A stretch of 64,000 bases of DNA from Beijerinckia indica subsp. indica ATCC 9039 (GTDB lineage Bacteria > Pseudomonadota > Alphaproteobacteria > Rhizobiales > Beijerinckiaceae), in contig NC_010581.1 of the NCBI RefSeq assembly GCF_000019845.1, positions 3,992,001-4,056,000 of the forward strand, given 5' to 3'. The notes under the pieces were generated by a model. It saw only the letters and a program-made list of their open reading frames with translations. It was not told the DNA's origin and searched no databases. How positions within the stretch are numbered: position 1 is the first letter of the stretch; the number at the start of each line of letters is the position of its first letter. Shown in pieces: positions 62,134 to 64,000 of the stretch. The position numbers and the translations under genes were made by a program.

Positions 62134-62247
62134 TCTGCTCGTCTCTGGACCCGGTATCCGGCATGGGATTTGGGCGCGGGAATTGCTAGTCCCGTGCTAG
62201 CAAGTCGGAACTTCCGATTTATTTTCTCGAGCTTTTGGAGAAAGCCC

Positions 62248-63837
62248 ATGCTGGAGACGGTCATCGTCGGCGGCGGTCTATGCGGTCTCTCGCTTGCCGT
62301 GGCCCTGCAAGCGCAGGGACGGTCTTTTGCTCTTTATGAGGCGCGCCCGAGGCTTGGCGGGCGCGTTCTTTCTGTCCCGTCCGAAAAAGCGGGCATGCGG
62401 CTCGATCTCGGCCCCACCTGGTATTGGCCGGATACTCAGCCCGGTATGACCAAACTCGTCGCCGATCTCGGGCTCATCACCTTTCCGCAAAATGATTCCG
62501 GCTCGGTCCTGCGCCTTCATGATCATGACAAGAAAGCGGTACCGACCGAGGTGGAAAGCGTCCATGGCGGCGCCCGCCGTGTCGAGGGCGGCATGGCTTC
62601 CGTCATCGAAGCGCTCGCCGCCAAAATCCCCGCCGATACGATCCATCTTGGCCAGGCTTTAACCGTGGTCATCGATCGCGGTGATCATGTCGAATTGCAT
62701 TTTCGCGTCGGCGAAACCGTCAATATCATCGAGGCGCGCCGTGTGGTGCTCGCCTTGCCCCCGCGCATTGTCGAGGAACATGTCCGGTTCGAGCCGAGCC
62801 TTGATGAAAATCTCGTCGCCGCCATGCAGGATACCTATACCTGGATGGCCGGCGAGGCGAAGGGTGTCATAGCTTATGACAAACCCGGCTGGCGTGAGGC
62901 AGGCCAATCAGGCAATGCCTTCGTCACCCATGAACAGGCTGTGTTCGGCGAAATTTTCGACGCCTGCGATGCAACCGGCACGCGTGCCGCATTGGGTGGC
63001 TTTCTGGCTTTGGCTCCGGCTTTGCGGGCCTCGTTCAAGGCTGGTCTGCCCATGCTCATGGGCAATCAAATGGGCCAGGTGTTTGGACCCGAATACGAAC
63101 ATGGCGAACAGCATTATCAGGATTGGGCGGCCGAGGAATTTACCGCGACCCGCCATGACCAGATCCGGCCGGATGATCATCCCCATTATGGCAATCCGTT
63201 CCTGCGCCAAGTTCTATGGGACGGCAAATTGTTCCTCGGCGGCTCGGAAACCGCGACTTATGCCGGCGGCTATATGGAAGGCGCGCTCGATTCCGCCCGC
63301 CGTCTCGCCCGCGACGTTGGCCGTTTCGCGCCCACGGTCGTTGTACCTCTGCAACCCGGCAAGGAAGGGATTTCCAACGTGGAGAGTGTCGCGCAATTCG
63401 CCCAATGGGTCGCCGGACGGCAAAACAGTGTCCTTGAAACCTATCGCCTGACGCTCAACAAGCTCATGGCGAGCCCGGACAAGGAAATCGTGACGCAGCG
63501 CGCCATGGTCGCCACCGTGGAACAAGTGTTCAGCGAGGCTCTGTTCCAGCTCGAACAAATCCCCTTCGACATGCAGGGGGTCATGGTCGAAAAGGGCCGT
63601 TCCGATCTCACCCCGCAGATCTTGAAGAGCTTCGACGGCTTCATCCAATTCCTGCTGGATGCGGTGATTCAATACAATCGTACTTCCTGCGCCCTGTCGA
63701 ATTTCCCTGGCGAGGACAAACCCTCGAAGGATTATCTGCAAGCCATCCTGCGCGATATAGCGGCGGCCTGGAAGGAGTTCTGCCTTTCGGTCAATGCCTA
63801 TTTCGTGTCCAAGACACCGGTTCTTGCGGCGTCCTGA
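62248..63837 (+). CDS. Flavin-containing amine oxidase family protein
   Basis: A 529-residue FAD oxidoreductase. The dinucleotide loop VIVGGGLCGLSLAVAL at the N-terminus with GGRVLS and the C-terminal FAD segment FLGGSETATYAGGYMEGAL are typical of the monoamine-oxidase-like group. A C-terminal extension of about 150 residues (KEGISNVESVAQFA onwards) is unusual and of unknown role. TTGGAG precedes ATG 62248. Substrate unknown. Confidence 0.87.
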   Translation: MLETVIVGGGLCGLSLAVALQAQGRSFALYEARPRLGGRVLSVPSEKAGMRLDLGPTWYWPDTQPGMTKLVADLGLITFPQNDSGSVLRLHDHDKKAVPTEVESVHGGARRVEGGMASVIEALAAKIPADTIHLGQALTVVIDRGDHVELHFRVGETVNIIEARRVVLALPPRIVEEHVRFEPSLDENLVAAMQDTYTWMAGEAKGVIAYDKPGWREAGQSGNAFVTHEQAVFGEIFDACDATGTRAALGGFLALAPALRASFKAGLPMLMGNQMGQVFGPEYEHGEQHYQDWAAEEFTATRHDQIRPDDHPHYGNPFLRQVLWDGKLFLGGSETATYAGGYMEGALDSARRLARDVGRFAPTVVVPLQPGKEGISNVESVAQFAQWVAGRQNSVLETYRLTLNKLMASPDKEIVTQRAMVATVEQVFSEALFQLEQIPFDMQGVMVEKGRSDLTPQILKSFDGFIQFLLDAVIQYNRTSCALSNFPGEDKPSKDYLQAILRDIAAAWKEFCLSVNAYFVSKTPVLAAS

Positions 63838-63866
63838 CTTCAGGACTGCATCGGTTTCAAAATCTC

Positions 63867-63899
63867 CGATCCCGGAAAGTTGCCCCCTTTCCGGGATCG
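63867..63899 (+). terminator. Intrinsic terminator after amine oxidase gene
   Basis: A 13-bp stem (63867-63879 with 63887-63899, CGATCCCGGAAAG / CTTTCCGGGATCG) and 7-nt loop followed by TGCTTTTC, 30 bases beyond the gene's stop. Confidence 0.8.
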
Positions 63900-63957
63900 T
63901 GCTTTTCTCGGCCGCGTTTATCATTACACCGATCGGCGGTTGAGGAGATGTGAAGTC

Positions 63958-64000
63958 ATGCGGCTCGGTCTGTTTGCCAATCTCGAACAGGAGGAAGGCG
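63958..64000 (+). CDS. 5' end of a gene cut by the window edge
   Basis: ATG 63958 is preceded by GAGGAG at a suitable distance and opens MRLGLFANLEQEEG, which runs off the window. Too short to assign. Confidence 0.45.
   Translation, partial: MRLGLFANLEQEEG

Overview
The window looks like a chromosomal segment of an alphaproteobacterium of the order Hyphomicrobiales (Rhizobiales), most likely a Beijerinckiaceae member. That is inference from gene content: serine-glyoxylate aminotransferase, a 3-hydroxybutyrate-oligomer hydrolase, a rhizobial-type flagellar block flgE-flgK-flgL-flaF-flbT-flgD-fliQ, a three-subunit pntAA/pntAB/pntB transhydrogenase, an aa3-oxidase subunit IV peptide, and the hemE / PEP-synthase-regulator pair that flanks the alphaproteobacterial origin. 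The DNA is GC-rich, with local AT-rich islands at regulatory sites and at the origin.

Layout. 1-6.6 kb: cobalamin synthesis (cobL end, cobE, cobM, cbiD, cobB) split by a lower-GC Fic toxin plus small partner gene and two perfect palindromes, then an RluA-type pseudouridine synthase. 6.7-9.5 kb: an orphan cysteine-rich protein, a secreted Sel1-repeat protein and a diverged ThiE-like protein. 9.9-14 kb: GntR regulator, serine-glyoxylate aminotransferase and an MFS anion transporter, probably one C2/C1 metabolic unit. 14.2-17.2 kb: accessory DNA (VapBC-type pair, AraC regulator facing a secreted alpha/beta hydrolase) ending at the 3' end of tRNA-Arg(ACG). 18-25.7 kb: orphan sensor kinase, carA, a methyltransferase, then pgeF, a MidA-like methyltransferase and lgt on the other strand, ubiK and the small oxidase subunit. 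26-29.2 kb: pnt operon with a clear terminator. 29.3-40.6 kb: His-rich secreted protein, 3HB-oligomer hydrolase, cysteine-dioxygenase-like protein, ilvE, an OmpR/EnvZ-type pair, tusA-like gene, luciferase-like monooxygenase and a repeat-rich gap. 41-46.4 kb: flagellar operon. 46.9-54.2 kb: OprB porin, DUF2125 protein, ChaC-like enzyme, PlsC-type acyltransferase, XRE regulator, small membrane protein, periplasmic catalase-like peroxidase.

54.2-64 kb is the replication-origin neighbourhood. rho, hemJ and hemE run left and ppsR-like, maf and aroE run right from an intergenic region with DnaA-box-like sites, a CtrA-like site, a perfect IHF consensus and AT-rich DNA: the likely chromosomal oriC. 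Beyond aroE lie a frameshifted MFS gene, a thioredoxin-like 2Fe-2S ferredoxin and an amine-oxidase-type flavoprotein.

Two dispersed repeat families stand out: a 103-bp two-hairpin element with CTAG-bounded ends, present twice in the same orientation upstream of minus-strand genes, and a family of GCATC-bounded palindromes in many intergenic gaps. No CRISPR array, rRNA gene, intact insertion sequence, phage or integrase gene was seen.
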